DNA from: Carnobacterium mobile DSM 4848
GTDB lineage: Bacteria; Bacillota; Bacilli; Lactobacillales; Carnobacteriaceae
Assembly (NCBI RefSeq): GCF_000744825.1
Contig: NZ_JQMR01000001.1
Coordinates: forward strand, 1,482,501 to 1,546,500
Reading direction: 5' to 3'
Length of the DNA: 64,000 nt
Each line of letters opens with the position of its first letter. Positions within the stretch are counted from its first letter, which is position 1. Of the stretch, positions 43,721 through 52,894 are shown piece after piece. Position numbers and translations under genes: made by a program. A model generated the notes under the pieces. It did no database searches. It was given only the letters and a program-made list of their open reading frames with translations, and had not been told where the DNA came from.

Positions 43721-44542
43721 ATGAATAAAACAGCAAGACAAGCTTTAACTTTATGTAAACGAATCGTTATAAAAGTTGGTACCAGCACCATTATGTATCC
43801 TAATGGTACAGTTAACTTGCAACGGCTGGAGAAATTAGCTTTTGTGTTAAGTGATTTGAGAAATCAAGGAAAAGAAGTTATTTTGGTATCTTCTGGTGCT
43901 GTGGGGGTCGGACTTCATCGACTAAAATTGCTGGAAGCTCCTAAAACCATTCCCGAACAACAAGCCGTTGCTTCTGTTGGCCAAAGCGAGCTGATGAACT
44001 TATACAGCAGCTTCTTCTTTAATTATGGACAAGTAATTGGACAAGTACTAATGACTCGCGATATTGTAGAATTTCCTGAAAGCCGGTTGAACGCGATCAA
44101 TACATTTGAACAATTATTAATGAAAAAAGTTATCCCGATTGTAAATGAGAACGATACAGTAGCCGTCGATGAATTGGATCATGAAACGAAATTTGGAGAC
44201 AACGATCAATTATCCGCGATCGTAGCAGGAATTACAGAAGCTGATTTGCTGATCATGTTGTCCGATATTGATGGATTTTACGATCGAAATCCTAATGAAG
44301 ACGAAAAGGCCCAACTATTCCATGAAGTTCATCATATCACTCCTGAACTTCTTGCACTTGCAGGAGGAGTCGGATCAAAATTTGGTACGGGTGGAATGAT
44401 TACTAAACTAAATGCCGCTGAACATATTTTAGAGCGCTCCGGTCAAATGGTCTTAGCTAATGGCGAAGATCCGACAGTTATCTTTAACATTATTGCCGGA
44501 GAAGATATCGGGACACTTTTTACTGCTAAACAAGCGAATTAA
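43721..44542 (+). CDS. proB: Glutamate 5-kinase
   Basis: First enzyme of proline synthesis (glutamate to gamma-glutamyl phosphate). KRIVIKVGTSTI (ATP site), LVSSGAVGVG, PIVNENDTVAVDE, KFGDNDQLSAIVAG and LLSDIDGFYDRNP-type motifs are present. At about 273 residues it lacks the C-terminal PUA domain, the usual short form in lactic acid bacteria. A TTG at 43700 opens the frame, but ATG 43721 matches family starts. proA follows after 15 bases. Confidence 0.94.
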   Translation: MNKTARQALTLCKRIVIKVGTSTIMYPNGTVNLQRLEKLAFVLSDLRNQGKEVILVSSGAVGVGLHRLKLLEAPKTIPEQQAVASVGQSELMNLYSSFFFNYGQVIGQVLMTRDIVEFPESRLNAINTFEQLLMKKVIPIVNENDTVAVDELDHETKFGDNDQLSAIVAGITEADLLIMLSDIDGFYDRNPNEDEKAQLFHEVHHITPELLALAGGVGSKFGTGGMITKLNAAEHILERSGQMVLANGEDPTVIFNIIAGEDIGTLFTAKQAN

Positions 44543-44557
44543 AGAGGAGGAAAATAA

Positions 44558-45802
44558 ATGGAAACATTAGTGGAATTAGGCGAAAAGGCAAAGAAATCCA
44601 GTCGTTACTTGGCTCAAGCCTCATCTAAAGAGAAAAATACTGCGCTTCAATTAATGAGTCAGGCATTATTGGAAAATACTTCAGCCATTCTTGCAGCCAA
44701 TCTGCAAGATTTAGCAGCAGCTAAAGAAAATCATATTGCTGAAACATTATTGGATCGGTTAGTTTTGAATGAAGAACGTCTGCAAGCTATGGCGGATGGT
44801 CTAGTACAGATCGCTGAATTACCTGATCCAATCGGATTAGTGAGCGGCATGTGGAAAAATGAAGCAGGTTTAACCATCGGCAAACAAAGTGTACCGCTTG
44901 GAGTCATCGGTATTATTTATGAATCACGGCCAAATGTAACCACAGATGCTGGTGCCTTATGTTTTAAATCAGGAAATGCGGTCATTTTACGCGGCGGAAA
45001 AGAAGCCATTCATTCCAATAAAGCTTTGGTCACTGTCTTGCAGCAAGCTTTAGCTAAAACTAACTTTCCAACAACAGCTATCCAATTGGTAGAAGACACA
45101 ACCAGAGAAACTTCTCGCGACATGATGCGCTTAAACCGCTACTTGGATGTTTTAATTCCTCGCGGAGGCACACGTTTGATCCAAACTGTGATGGAAACAG
45201 CGACTGTTCCCGTCATTGAAACCGGCACAGGCAATTGCCATGTCTACATCGATAAAGACGCGCAATTGAAAATGGCTACCGATATCATCGTCAATGCAAA
45301 ATGTTCTCGCCCTTCCGTCTGCAACGCCGCTGAAACTTTGTTGATTCATGAAGACGTCGCTGCTGAATTCTTACCCGTGATTGAAGCCGCTTTGGCTGAA
45401 TACCACGTCGAATTGCGAGCGGATGAAACAGCTCTTAGCATTTTGAAGAAGTCGCAGCCTGCAACAGAAGAAGACTGGGAAACAGAGTTTTTAGATTTTA
45501 TTTTAGCTGTAAAAGTCGTTTCTTCCTTGGATGAAGCCATTAACCATATCAATCAATACAGTACAGGGCATTCTGAATCAATCGTAACAGATAATTACTT
45601 TGCTGGACAACAGTTCCACCGTGAAGTCGATTCATCCACAGTCTATATTAATGCTTCTACTCGTTTCACTGATGGTTTTGAATTTGGCTTCGGCGCCGAA
45701 ATTGGCATCAGCACTCAAAAACTACATGCTCGAGGACCAATGGGTCTAGCTGAGTTAACTTCTTCCAAATACATCGTCTTTGGAGAAGGACAAATTCGGT
45801 AG
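44558..45802 (+). CDS. proA: Gamma-glutamyl phosphate reductase
   Basis: A 414-residue NADPH-dependent enzyme of the aldehyde dehydrogenase fold; makes glutamate semialdehyde, which cyclises toward proline. [35 protein letters not shown], the catalytic Cys in [12 protein letters not shown] and [23 protein letters not shown] are family hallmarks. ATG follows AGAGGAGGAAAATAA. Transcribed with proB; proC is not in the window. Confidence 0.95.
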   Translation: METLVELGEKAKKSSRYLAQASSKEKNTALQLMSQALLENTSAILAANLQDLAAAKENHIAETLLDRLVLNEERLQAMADGLVQIAELPDPIGLVSGMWKNEAGLTIGKQSVPLGVIGIIYESRPNVTTDAGALCFKSGNAVILRGGKEAIHSNKALVTVLQQALAKTNFPTTAIQLVEDTTRETSRDMMRLNRYLDVLIPRGGTRLIQTVMETATVPVIETGTGNCHVYIDKDAQLKMATDIIVNAKCSRPSVCNAAETLLIHEDVAAEFLPVIEAALAEYHVELRADETALSILKKSQPATEEDWETEFLDFILAVKVVSSLDEAINHINQYSTGHSESIVTDNYFAGQQFHREVDSSTVYINASTRFTDGFEFGFGAEIGISTQKLHARGPMGLAELTSSKYIVFGEGQIR

Positions 45803-45845
45803 CTTCTTTTAAATTAGAAATGTATTTAGTAAAATGAGTTCACTT

Positions 45846-45889
45846 AAAGGCATCATTTCGAATAGGATCCGAGATGATGCCTTTAAAAA
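45846..45889 (+). terminator. Terminator of proBA
   Basis: AAAGGCATCATTTCG (45846-45860) and CGAGATGATGCCTTT (45870-45884), one mismatch; the T tract is short. Confidence 0.7.
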
Positions 45890-45900
45890 TCAACAATTAC

Positions 45901-45971
45901 TTGTGGACAGTCTGTGGATAACTTGTTGATAAGTAGATTTTCTGCTCTTAAAGTTATCCACATGGGGATAA
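45901..45971. promoter_or_regulatory. Cluster of DnaA boxes
   Basis: Within 71 bases: TGTGGATAA (45913-45921) and TTATCCACA (45954-45962) are perfect DnaA boxes in opposite orientation; TGTTGATAA (45924-45932) and TGGGGATAA (45963-45971) have one mismatch; TGTGGACAG (about 45902-45910) has two. Such density is not expected by chance. It lies between the proBA terminator and a DUF924 gene, with AGGAGG only about 20 bases downstream, so it may titrate DnaA or let DnaA repress that gene. Confidence 0.8.
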
Positions 45972-46003
45972 CCTAAATAAATAACGCAATAGGAGGTTCT
46001 CAG

Positions 46004-46543
46004 ATGGAGTACCAAGAAATCATACATTTTTGGTTTGAAGAAGTTGAGCCCAGACAATGGTTTGAAAAAGATGAACAATTGGATGAAGAGATTCGCCAGC
46101 GTTTCGGAGCTTGTCATCAACAAGCGATTCAAGGAGAATTAGCGGTATGGCGTGAGACGCTTAAAGGCAGTCTAGCAGAAATCATCGTTTTGGATCAGTT
46201 TTCTCGAAATATTTTCCGAAATGATCCTCGTTCCTTTGCTTATGATGGTATGGCCCTGGTTTTAGCCCAAGAAGCTATGAAACAAAAAGAATTGAACCAA
46301 TTAAATGCGGCACAGCGCAGCTTTTTGTATATGCCTTTGATGCATTCCGAATCTTTAGTAATCCACGAAGAAGCTTTAAAACGCTTTTCAGAAAAAGGAT
46401 TGGAAACGAACTTAGAGTTTGAAATAAAACACCGAGATATTTTAATGAAGTATGGCCGTTACCCACATCGCAACGAAATTCTTAATCGTCAATCAACACC
46501 TGAAGAACTCCTTTTTTTGAAAGAACCTGATTCATCCTTTTAA
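46004..46543 (+). CDS. DUF924 family protein
   Basis: A 179-residue all-helical, TPR-like protein: ILDFWF-type start (IIHFWFEEVEPRQWF), VLDQFSRNIFRNDPRSFAYD, and FLYMPLMHSESL ... HRDILMKYGRYPHRNEIL are the family motifs. Function is not established. ATG follows AGGAGGTTCTCAG. The DnaA-box cluster lies immediately upstream, an unusual control candidate for this family. Confidence 0.88.
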   Translation: MEYQEIIHFWFEEVEPRQWFEKDEQLDEEIRQRFGACHQQAIQGELAVWRETLKGSLAEIIVLDQFSRNIFRNDPRSFAYDGMALVLAQEAMKQKELNQLNAAQRSFLYMPLMHSESLVIHEEALKRFSEKGLETNLEFEIKHRDILMKYGRYPHRNEILNRQSTPEELLFLKEPDSSF

Positions 46544-46611
46544 TACTGACTTTGCGATTTCCTTTCCTGCTTTGAAAACGATTTTTCTAAAAACGTATCT
46601 TCTAGTTCTTG

Positions 46612-46642
46612 AACTAAGGCTGAACAGCCTTAGTTTTTTTCA
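46612..46642 (+). terminator. Terminator of the DUF924 gene
   Basis: AACTAAGGCT, loop GAAC, AGCCTTAGTT and a T7 tract. Confidence 0.9.
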
Positions 46643-46772
46643 CTTTTTATCTAAACAAAGCTTTAACTAAAGAGTCGAATGGATATTTCTGAAACTCTCA
46701 AAATAAACCGTCTTTTTCTCTTTGCTCTTATGCTAAACTAGAAGAGAATCTAAAGAAAAAAGGTGACTTATT

Positions 46773-47897
46773 ATGAACAACAAAACATCCATTGCAATTG
46801 TAGGCGCTGGCATTGTGGGAGCAACCACTGCCTTTTATCTTAGCGCTGCAGGTTATGCGGTCACAATTTACGATGAAGGAACTGGGCAAGCGACTTCAGC
46901 TGCAGCGGGAATTATTTGCCCTTGGCTCTCCCAACGTCGCAACAAACAATGGTACCAATTAGCCGCTGCTGGTGCAGCTTTTTACCCAACATTACTGCAT
47001 GATTTAAATGAAGATATTTCCCATTCTGCTATTTATCGTCAAGTTGGAACGTTAGTCTTTAAAAAAACGCCTAATTTATTAACAAAACTTGAAAAAATAG
47101 CGTTAAAACGACGAGAAAGTGCTCCGGAGATTGGCGAACTATCCATTCTTTCACCCGCTGAAATTAAAGCCAAGCTGCCTTTGTTAAAAACGGAACAATC
47201 GGCTTTATTTGCTTCTGGCGGAGCACGAGTTGATGGGGCATTGCTGACTAAAAAACTAGTGAATGCAGCTATTTCGAATGGAGCAGATTATTTTGCTGAG
47301 AAAGCTCAGTTAACGGTATCCCCGAGCGGTACTTATACTATTGCAACACCTACACATACTAAATCATTTTCTGCTGTCGTTTTAGCAACAGGTGCTTGGT
47401 TACCGGAAATTTTACAGCCTTTAGGTTTTTCTGTCGACATCCGTCCACAAAAAGGACAGTTGATTCATTTGGAAGTAGAGCAAGAAACTGAAAACTGGCC
47501 TGTAGTCATGCCAGATGGAGAGAAAGATATGATTCCTTTTCCAAATGGACGGATCGTGATTGGAGCTACTCATGAAAATGATGAAGGATATGATTTGACA
47601 CCCACTGAGGAAAAGCTAACTGTTATGTTGAAAGAAGCTGCCGAATTGGCTCCTAGCTTAGCTAAAGCGACGATCAAAGAAACGCGTGTTGGTACACGTG
47701 CTTTTACTTCTGACTTTGCGCCTTTCTTCGGCGAAATCCCTGAATCACCTAGCTTATATGTAGCCAGCGGGTTAGGATCTTCAGGCTTAACTTCAGGACC
47801 AATTATTGGCCGTATCTTAACTCAATTAATTCTGAATGAACCAACTGATTTACCTGTATCTGATTATCCTGTAGCTCGTTATATTCAAAAAGATTAA
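46773..47897 (+). CDS. FAD-dependent oxidoreductase (DadA/glycine oxidase type)
   Basis: A 374-residue DAO-family flavoprotein. IAIVGAGIVGATTAFYLSAAG is the Rossmann FAD fold, TSAAAGIICPW follows it, and ASGLGSSGLTSGPIIGRIL near the end closes the flavin site. Members oxidise D-amino acids, glycine or sarcosine, passing electrons to oxygen or the membrane. The substrate cannot be fixed. ATG follows AAAAAGGTGACTTATT. Single gene. Confidence 0.88.
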   Translation: MNNKTSIAIVGAGIVGATTAFYLSAAGYAVTIYDEGTGQATSAAAGIICPWLSQRRNKQWYQLAAAGAAFYPTLLHDLNEDISHSAIYRQVGTLVFKKTPNLLTKLEKIALKRRESAPEIGELSILSPAEIKAKLPLLKTEQSALFASGGARVDGALLTKKLVNAAISNGADYFAEKAQLTVSPSGTYTIATPTHTKSFSAVVLATGAWLPEILQPLGFSVDIRPQKGQLIHLEVEQETENWPVVMPDGEKDMIPFPNGRIVIGATHENDEGYDLTPTEEKLTVMLKEAAELAPSLAKATIKETRVGTRAFTSDFAPFFGEIPESPSLYVASGLGSSGLTSGPIIGRILTQLILNEPTDLPVSDYPVARYIQKD

Positions 47898-47980
47898 AAT
47901 AATCATGAACTCTAAATCAGTTTGTGGATATTTTTTACCTAACTTTCAGAAGCGTAAAAGTTGCTTATAGGAGTTTATTC

Positions 47981-48010
47981 TTGGTAATAGAAAATACAAA
48001 ATTGTATAAT
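47981..48010 (+). promoter_or_regulatory. Sigma-A promoter of the YrhK-like gene
   Basis: TTGGTA (47981-47986), 18 bases, TATAAT (48005-48010), about 40 bases before the start codon. Confidence 0.6.
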
Positions 48011-48050
48011 GAAAAATAAACGTTTGATAAATAAAGTGAGGTAAATGGAT

Positions 48051-48488
48051 ATGCCAAAAATTAATCGTAAAAAACATGATCTTCACCCTGGTAAAGAAGA
48101 AGATATCGAAATAAAGAGCGGTCGCTTTCGTTTGTACTTTCAAAATCGTTATTCCCTTATCTCTTTAACCACTGATCTCCTTACAGGAATATTTTATGTT
48201 ATTGGAAGTATAGCCAGCCTAACCCCTATCCCAGATATTTATGGGACGTATCTTTATTTAGTAGGTGCAATCTTTTTAACTGCACGCCCTATTTTAAAAA
48301 TCTTCCATAATATCTTTATCTACGACGACAAAAAAATAGCAGAACGAGAAGAGCAAAAAGATACAGAAGATGAAGAATACAATGAAGATTATTATGGTGA
48401 GGATAACGATGAAGAATATAAGGAAGAGGAAGAGGAAGAAGAAGAGGAGGAAAAAGAAGAACAAAAAAACAATCAACAGAAAAACTGA
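48051..48488 (+). CDS. YrhK-like membrane protein with polyglutamate tail
   Basis: About 145 residues. The middle (RFRLYFQNRYSLISLTTDLLTGIFYVIGSI ... YGTYLYLVGAIFLTARPILKI) fits the two-helix YrhK-type domain. The last 45 residues are almost only Glu, Asp, Lys, Asn and Tyr, including a run of about ten Glu, encoded by a GAA/GAG simple repeat that could change length by slippage. Two ATGs are in frame (48045 and 48051); GTGAGG fits the second. The acidic tail is probably cytoplasmic. Function unknown. Confidence 0.75.
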   Translation: MPKINRKKHDLHPGKEEDIEIKSGRFRLYFQNRYSLISLTTDLLTGIFYVIGSIASLTPIPDIYGTYLYLVGAIFLTARPILKIFHNIFIYDDKKIAEREEQKDTEDEEYNEDYYGEDNDEEYKEEEEEEEEEEKEEQKNNQQKN

Positions 48489-48622
48489 TCTGATTTTTCT
48501 AGGTTCTTCGGCAAATAGTATCGGCAACTGAAATTTGAATAAAATATACGTATCGAAAATTAATCTGTTAAAACCGAACACTTCGACACAAACGCTAGTC
48601 AAATTTTTCATTACCCATAAAC

Positions 48623-48676
48623 AAAACTCACCTCTAGCAGCATTTAAATGCATTTAGAGGTGAGTTTTATTTTATA
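48623..48676. terminator. Bidirectional terminator
   Basis: AAAACTCACCTCTA (48623-48636) and TAGAGGTGAGTTTT (48655-48668) with an inner GCATTTAAATGC palindrome; serves the YrhK-like gene and nox. Confidence 0.85.
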
Positions 48677-48704
48677 AGATTCTATTAGTTCATTTTAAAT
48701 TTAA

Positions 48705-50060
48705 TCAGAACAACATTTTATCGCTTCCAAAAGTCTCACCCAGTGCTTCTTGTGCGAGAACGTTCAGGAAGTTCCATGGACGATTGTAGCCTGGCTGGAA
48801 GAAGAAATCCGCAAGAGCAAGCTGTTCCAATGTCCATTCTGCTGAAATACACACTGACAAGGTATTGATCGCCGCTGTGATATCATATGTTGACATCAGT
48901 TGAGCCCCAACGATTCGATGGCTGTCTTTTTCGAAATGGATTTTCATCAATACAGAATCTTCGTCGCCCATAAATGCGGGACGGATTCTCTCTTCAACAT
49001 ATGTGCTAGCTACTTCAGCTTCTATAGTATCGCTATCACAGTCTTTGACTCCTGTAGAAGCAAAGTTATAATCAAACAAAGAAAGACCAGAAGTACCGGA
49101 AACAGCTGGCATTTTAACTTCTTTCTCCATGATATTTTTCGCTGCAATCACACCTTGACGGCGAGCGTTGGATGCCAATGCAATCAATTTTGACCCGTTA
49201 CTTGGAGCAAAAGGAACTTTTGTCGCATCTCCAGCTGCAAAAATATCTTTTTGTGACGTCTCCATGTAGTCATCAATAACAACAGTACCATCTTCGTTCA
49301 ATTCAACGATTCCTTGAAGCCATTTCGTATTAGGACGAACACCAACCGCCATGATCACCGTATCTGCTTCGTATTCCCCTTTATCAGTAATAACTTTAGC
49401 AACTGAACCTTTATCATCTTGGATTTCTTTTACCATTTCTCCAGTACGGACTTTTAATCCTTTTTGTTCCATATGGGCTTCTAAAGTATCGGTAAATTCT
49501 GTGTCTAAATAAGTAGCCAAAACGCGGTCTAAAGCATCAACAACCGTTGTTTCGATACCAGCTTTAGCAAATGCTTCCGCTACTTCAATACCAATATAGC
49601 CTCCGCCGACAACAACGGCTTTTTTCGCTTTCTTCATACGTTCCTTGATTTTGGCTGCCCAGTCGCGGCCACGTACATAAAAAATATTCTCACAATCCGC
49701 TCCTGGAATCGGTAGTTCTATCGGAACAGCTCCAGGGGTGATGATCAACTTATCATAGCTTTCTTCTGTTTCTTCGTTTTCTGTTTTAACAGTGATTTTC
49801 TTGCCAGCTGGATCAATGCCTATAACATCGCTGTTCATATGAATCGTTACCTTTTGTTCTAAGTATGATTTCTCTGTTGCATAATGTAGACGATCCAACG
49901 ATTCCGAAATACCTTCTAAGTAGCTTTGAATTCCGCAAGATAAAAATGAAGCGGTTGTCCCTCGTTCATATAAATGCAATTCTGCATCGGGTTGTTCCTT
50001 CAATAATGTTTCGATTGCCTCATAACCAGCGTGAGATGTTCCTACTACAATAACTTTCAA
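48705..50060 (-). CDS. nox: NADH oxidase (water-forming, CoA-disulfide-reductase family)
   Basis: A 451-residue FAD enzyme that oxidises NADH with oxygen. The redox Cys42 lies in SFLSCGIQ; VVVGGGYIGIEVAEAFAKAG is the NADH fold; FAAGDATKVPF binds FAD; the C-terminal domain ends FFFQPGYNRPWNFLN, where Nox enzymes stack on the active site. Peroxide- versus water-forming type cannot be proved, but length and Cys42 fit water-forming Nox of lactic acid bacteria. TTG start behind AGGAGG; TATAAT at about 50100 on the minus strand is a likely -10. Confidence 0.92.
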   Translation of the reverse strand: MKVIVVGTSHAGYEAIETLLKEQPDAELHLYERGTTASFLSCGIQSYLEGISESLDRLHYATEKSYLEQKVTIHMNSDVIGIDPAGKKITVKTENEETEESYDKLIITPGAVPIELPIPGADCENIFYVRGRDWAAKIKERMKKAKKAVVVGGGYIGIEVAEAFAKAGIETTVVDALDRVLATYLDTEFTDTLEAHMEQKGLKVRTGEMVKEIQDDKGSVAKVITDKGEYEADTVIMAVGVRPNTKWLQGIVELNEDGTVVIDDYMETSQKDIFAAGDATKVPFAPSNGSKLIALASNARRQGVIAAKNIMEKEVKMPAVSGTSGLSLFDYNFASTGVKDCDSDTIEAEVASTYVEERIRPAFMGDEDSVLMKIHFEKDSHRIVGAQLMSTYDITAAINTLSVCISAEWTLEQLALADFFFQPGYNRPWNFLNVLAQEALGETFGSDKMLF

Positions 50061-50509
50061 AATAAAACCTCCTATAAAATTTCTTACATCTAATGTGCAT
50101 TATATCACTTATATTATTTTTTTAAAAAGAAAGTGCATTAAAATACTATCTTTTAAAAAATAACCCTTCGTTCTACATTAAAAAACACGCTTGAAATAAA
50201 AAGAAAGTCTTGAAAAACAAGTGATAACGCTTTTCCAAAGGAATTAAATGGATAAAAGATGGTTATTCATTTTTATTATTGTGAAAAAAATATTTAGAGC
50301 AAAACAATACAAACTACTACATTAACTAAAGAAAAAATATAGTTTAGTAATTAATCAATCTGATTTTAGTGCTAATGAACGTTTGCAAGCTGTTGTTGAT
50401 TCAGGTGAAACAGTAACTGTAGAAAATTTAATCCATTAACTCGTTCTATAAGTTTTATGTATATATATGAGAATAATTCATGTTTCGCCTCTTATCTTTA
50501 CTTTCTTTA
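50061..50509. other. Intergenic stretch with a gene remnant
   Basis: Besides the nox promoter, a minus-free plus-strand segment (50353-50439) reads NQSDFSANERLQAVVDSGET VTVENLIH then stop, with protein-like codon use but no start or ribosome-binding site. It looks like the C-terminal scrap of a lost gene. Nothing else was recognised. Confidence 0.4.
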
Positions 50510-50539
50510 TTGACAATGCTGTATGAACAATGATAGGAT
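50510..50539 (+). promoter_or_regulatory. Sigma-A promoter of the T-box leader
   Basis: TTGACA (50510-50515), 18 bases, TAGGAT (50534-50539). Confidence 0.65.
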
Positions 50540-50544
50540 AACAA

Positions 50545-50838
50545 TCAATTAAATGCAGTGATGAGAAGAGTAAACAAGCAGACATTTCATAGAGAGCTCT
50601 GTTAGCTGAAAAAGAGTAAATGAATACTTGTTGAAACAAGCCTCTGAGCAGTGCATCGGAACTTCATTTTGGTGATGATGTAACAGAACGCCTCTGTTAT
50701 CGGGCAAAGGTATAATCCGTTTATTTGCTGAAGTACCTGCTAAGATCAATATGGCGACATATTGGTAAAATGGAGTGGCACCGCGATGAGATTAAATTTC
50801 GCCTCCAAGACAAAATAGTCTTGGAGGTGAATTTTTTT
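50545..50838 (+). ncRNA. T-box leader riboswitch controlling the MFS gene
   Basis: The T-box core GGAGTGGCACCGCG (about 50772-50785) is followed by a terminator, TTCGCCTCCAAGAC / GTCTTGGAGGTGAA (50798-50831) and T7. Stem I is visible upstream: AGTA and GAA, the loop-E pair of the specifier loop, flank a helix AACAAG/CTTGTT; the specifier is ACA (Thr) or, shifted by one, AAC (Asn). The fourth UGGN base is C, which pairs with a G discriminator base. Uncharged tRNA would stabilise the antiterminator and switch on the transporter. Confidence 0.88.
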
Positions 50839-50876
50839 ATTTAACTTAAAAATTGCGGTGAAGGCGGATGATAACA

Positions 50877-52103
50877 ATGAACAGTAAAACAATAGCAGCT
50901 TGGAAAAATCCTATTATTTTATTAGTAACCATCGGGATAGCAAATATTGGAGAGTGGATTTATTTTATTGCGCTTAATTTAGCTGTCTTAGAAAGTAGCG
51001 GCAACAATGCGCTTGCTGTCACAGGGCTTTATATTATGCAACCTTTAGCCACTGTGCTGACTAATTTTTGGGCAGGCAGTTTGATTGATCGTTTGAATAA
51101 ACGCACTCTTCTCATTGCTCTGAATTTAATTCGTGCTGGAGTGATTGCTTTGCTTCCCTTTTTCTCTTCTCTTTGGATCGTTTATTTTATTGTTTTTACC
51201 TTAGGCAGTGCCAATGCTGTTTTCCAACCGACTTCCATGTCTTATATCACACGTACTTTGGCCGCTGCACAAATCAAAAAATTTAATTCCTTTCGCAGCT
51301 TAATCGATTCAGGAGCATTTCTAATTGGCCCAGCAGTAGCCGGAATACTTTTAGCATTTGGAACACCAAACTTTGCTATTTTGACAAATGCTGCAGCTTT
51401 ATTTTCAGCTGGTGTTCTAACTTTATTTTTGCCTAATGTTGAAACCATAAGTGAAAAAGCCTTACATGAAAAGCTCTCTTTAAATATGCTGAAAGCTGAT
51501 TTCAAAGCTGTTCAATCGTTTAGTTTAAGCTATCGTTTAATTATGAAAATTTACTTCTCTTTTAGCGGAATAACCGTCATGGCTACCGCGTTGGATTCCC
51601 TCGAAGCAACCTTTTCAATCAGTGTATTAAACTTATCCAATCAAGAGTATGGATTTTTAGTTAGTGTAGCTGGTGCTGGAATTTTAGTAGGATCGATAGC
51701 CACAGTAGCAGTAGCTGATTCTCTTTCGTTAGCTCTGATGATGGGCGGAGGGACTCTTTTGGTTTCTATTGGTTATCTCATTTATGCCTTTTCAACTTCC
51801 TTTATTGCTGCTAGTATCGGCTTTTTTGTTTTAGCCTTTTCTCTAGCTTTTGCAAATACAGGCTTTCAATCCTTTTACCAGTTAAACATTCCAGTTGATC
51901 TTATGGGCAGAATCGGCAGTCTGTACGGATTAGTTGAATCGCTCTTTACTATGATAATGATTTTATTATTCGGAATCACCACTCAATTCATGACTCTTAG
52001 GAGCATCATCATCCTTGGTTCTTTAGGAACTCTTTCTATCTCCTTAATTTTATGGAAAGCCAGCAGCAAAAAAGTAGAAACAAATTTTGAGTTGATAGAC
52101 TAA
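50877..52103 (+). CDS. MFS transporter under T-box control
   Basis: About 408 residues and 12 transmembrane segments of the MFS_3/DHA3 type (WAGSLIDRLNKRTLL is the loop 2-3 signature). Such proteins are usually exporters of drugs or amino acids. Because a T-box leader lies upstream, expression should rise when one amino acid is short, which suggests uptake of that amino acid or a related compound rather than drug export. ATG 50868 touches its ribosome-binding site; ATG 50877 is better spaced. Confidence 0.85.
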   Translation: MNSKTIAAWKNPIILLVTIGIANIGEWIYFIALNLAVLESSGNNALAVTGLYIMQPLATVLTNFWAGSLIDRLNKRTLLIALNLIRAGVIALLPFFSSLWIVYFIVFTLGSANAVFQPTSMSYITRTLAAAQIKKFNSFRSLIDSGAFLIGPAVAGILLAFGTPNFAILTNAAALFSAGVLTLFLPNVETISEKALHEKLSLNMLKADFKAVQSFSLSYRLIMKIYFSFSGITVMATALDSLEATFSISVLNLSNQEYGFLVSVAGAGILVGSIATVAVADSLSLALMMGGGTLLVSIGYLIYAFSTSFIAASIGFFVLAFSLAFANTGFQSFYQLNIPVDLMGRIGSLYGLVESLFTMIMILLFGITTQFMTLRSIIILGSLGTLSISLILWKASSKKVETNFELID

Positions 52104-52174
52104 ATAGACAGCATGCTATTTGCATGCTGCCTATTTCAACTTATTAAAATACGATTTCTTTTACTCTGCGAGTG

Positions 52175-52333
52175 TTATCCTTGTTTTTTAGCTTTCTCCC
52201 ATATTCGGATTAAATTAACAATAATTATCAGCGGCATAAAATAAAGTGTTTGCTTATCAAATGGTATATTCATATATAAGAAGCCTATTCCAATAATAAT
52301 AGCTATAACTGTAGATATTTTCGTTATCTTCAT
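52175..52333 (-). CDS. Small membrane protein, 52 aa
   Basis: ATG behind AAGGAGAAATAACA opens a 52-codon frame with two hydrophobic segments (about residues 8-22 and 33-44) and a basic end (EKAKKQG). It lies 2 bases after the stop of the next 62-aa gene, so it is the last gene of a small operon. No family recognised. Confidence 0.6.
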   Translation of the reverse strand: MKITKISTVIAIIIGIGFLYMNIPFDKQTLYFMPLIIIVNLIRIWEKAKKQG

Positions 52334-52335
52334 TG

Positions 52336-52524
52336 TTATTTCTCCTTATCCTTACTTATTTTATTAAATAAGCTAGAAAAGAGGTACCAATTAAAACATA
52401 GTCCTGTAAATAGTAAAATACCAGGAATCCAAATTAAATTTCCATCGTAATGAACATAAGAGATGTAAACAATTACAAGTGATATCAACATTATAAATGA
52501 GACTGTATGAAATAATACTTTCAA
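52336..52524 (-). CDS. Small membrane protein, 62 aa, TTG start
   Basis: Two hydrophobic helices (about residues 6-24 and 32-50) and a lysine-rich tail. TTG start behind AGGAGG. Same strand and spacing as its neighbours; probably one transcript of three small membrane proteins. Confidence 0.6.
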   Translation of the reverse strand: MKVLFHTVSFIMLISLVIVYISYVHYDGNLIWIPGILLFTGLCFNWYLFSSLFNKISKDKEK

Positions 52525-52586
52525 ATAAACTATCCTCCTGTTTTAAATCATCTGAATAGACTTTTCAAGAAAAACTTACTTATTTA

Positions 52587-52769
52587 TTACTTTTTAATAT
52601 TCTCAGAGTAGTGAGCATAATAAAAAACAACACCCATAATTAAATAAATCATAGCGAAAAATGAAATAAAACCGTTTATCTCATTGTAATACATATCACT
52701 TAATACATAATTACCTATAAAAATAAAAAATGAAGTTATGAAAAATAACGTTCCCGAAATTAAGTACAT
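52587..52769 (-). CDS. Small membrane protein, 60 aa
   Basis: Two hydrophobic helices (about residues 3-22 and 33-50), ending YSENIKK. ATG behind AAAGGAGGAAGTTT. Two-helix proteins of this size in a row suggest duplicated, diverged members of one family, but sequence similarity among the three is low. Confidence 0.6.
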   Translation of the reverse strand: MYLISGTLFFITSFFIFIGNYVLSDMYYNEINGFISFFAMIYLIMGVVFYYAHYSENIKK

Positions 52770-52894
52770 AAACTTCCTCCTTTTATAATTTACTTTTTTA
52801 AATAAATTGACACAAATCTCAACATCTAAATAAACGCTTACAAATTCTTGTTCTTTACTATACTAACACACTTCTTTTAGTCCCGAATAAGAAC

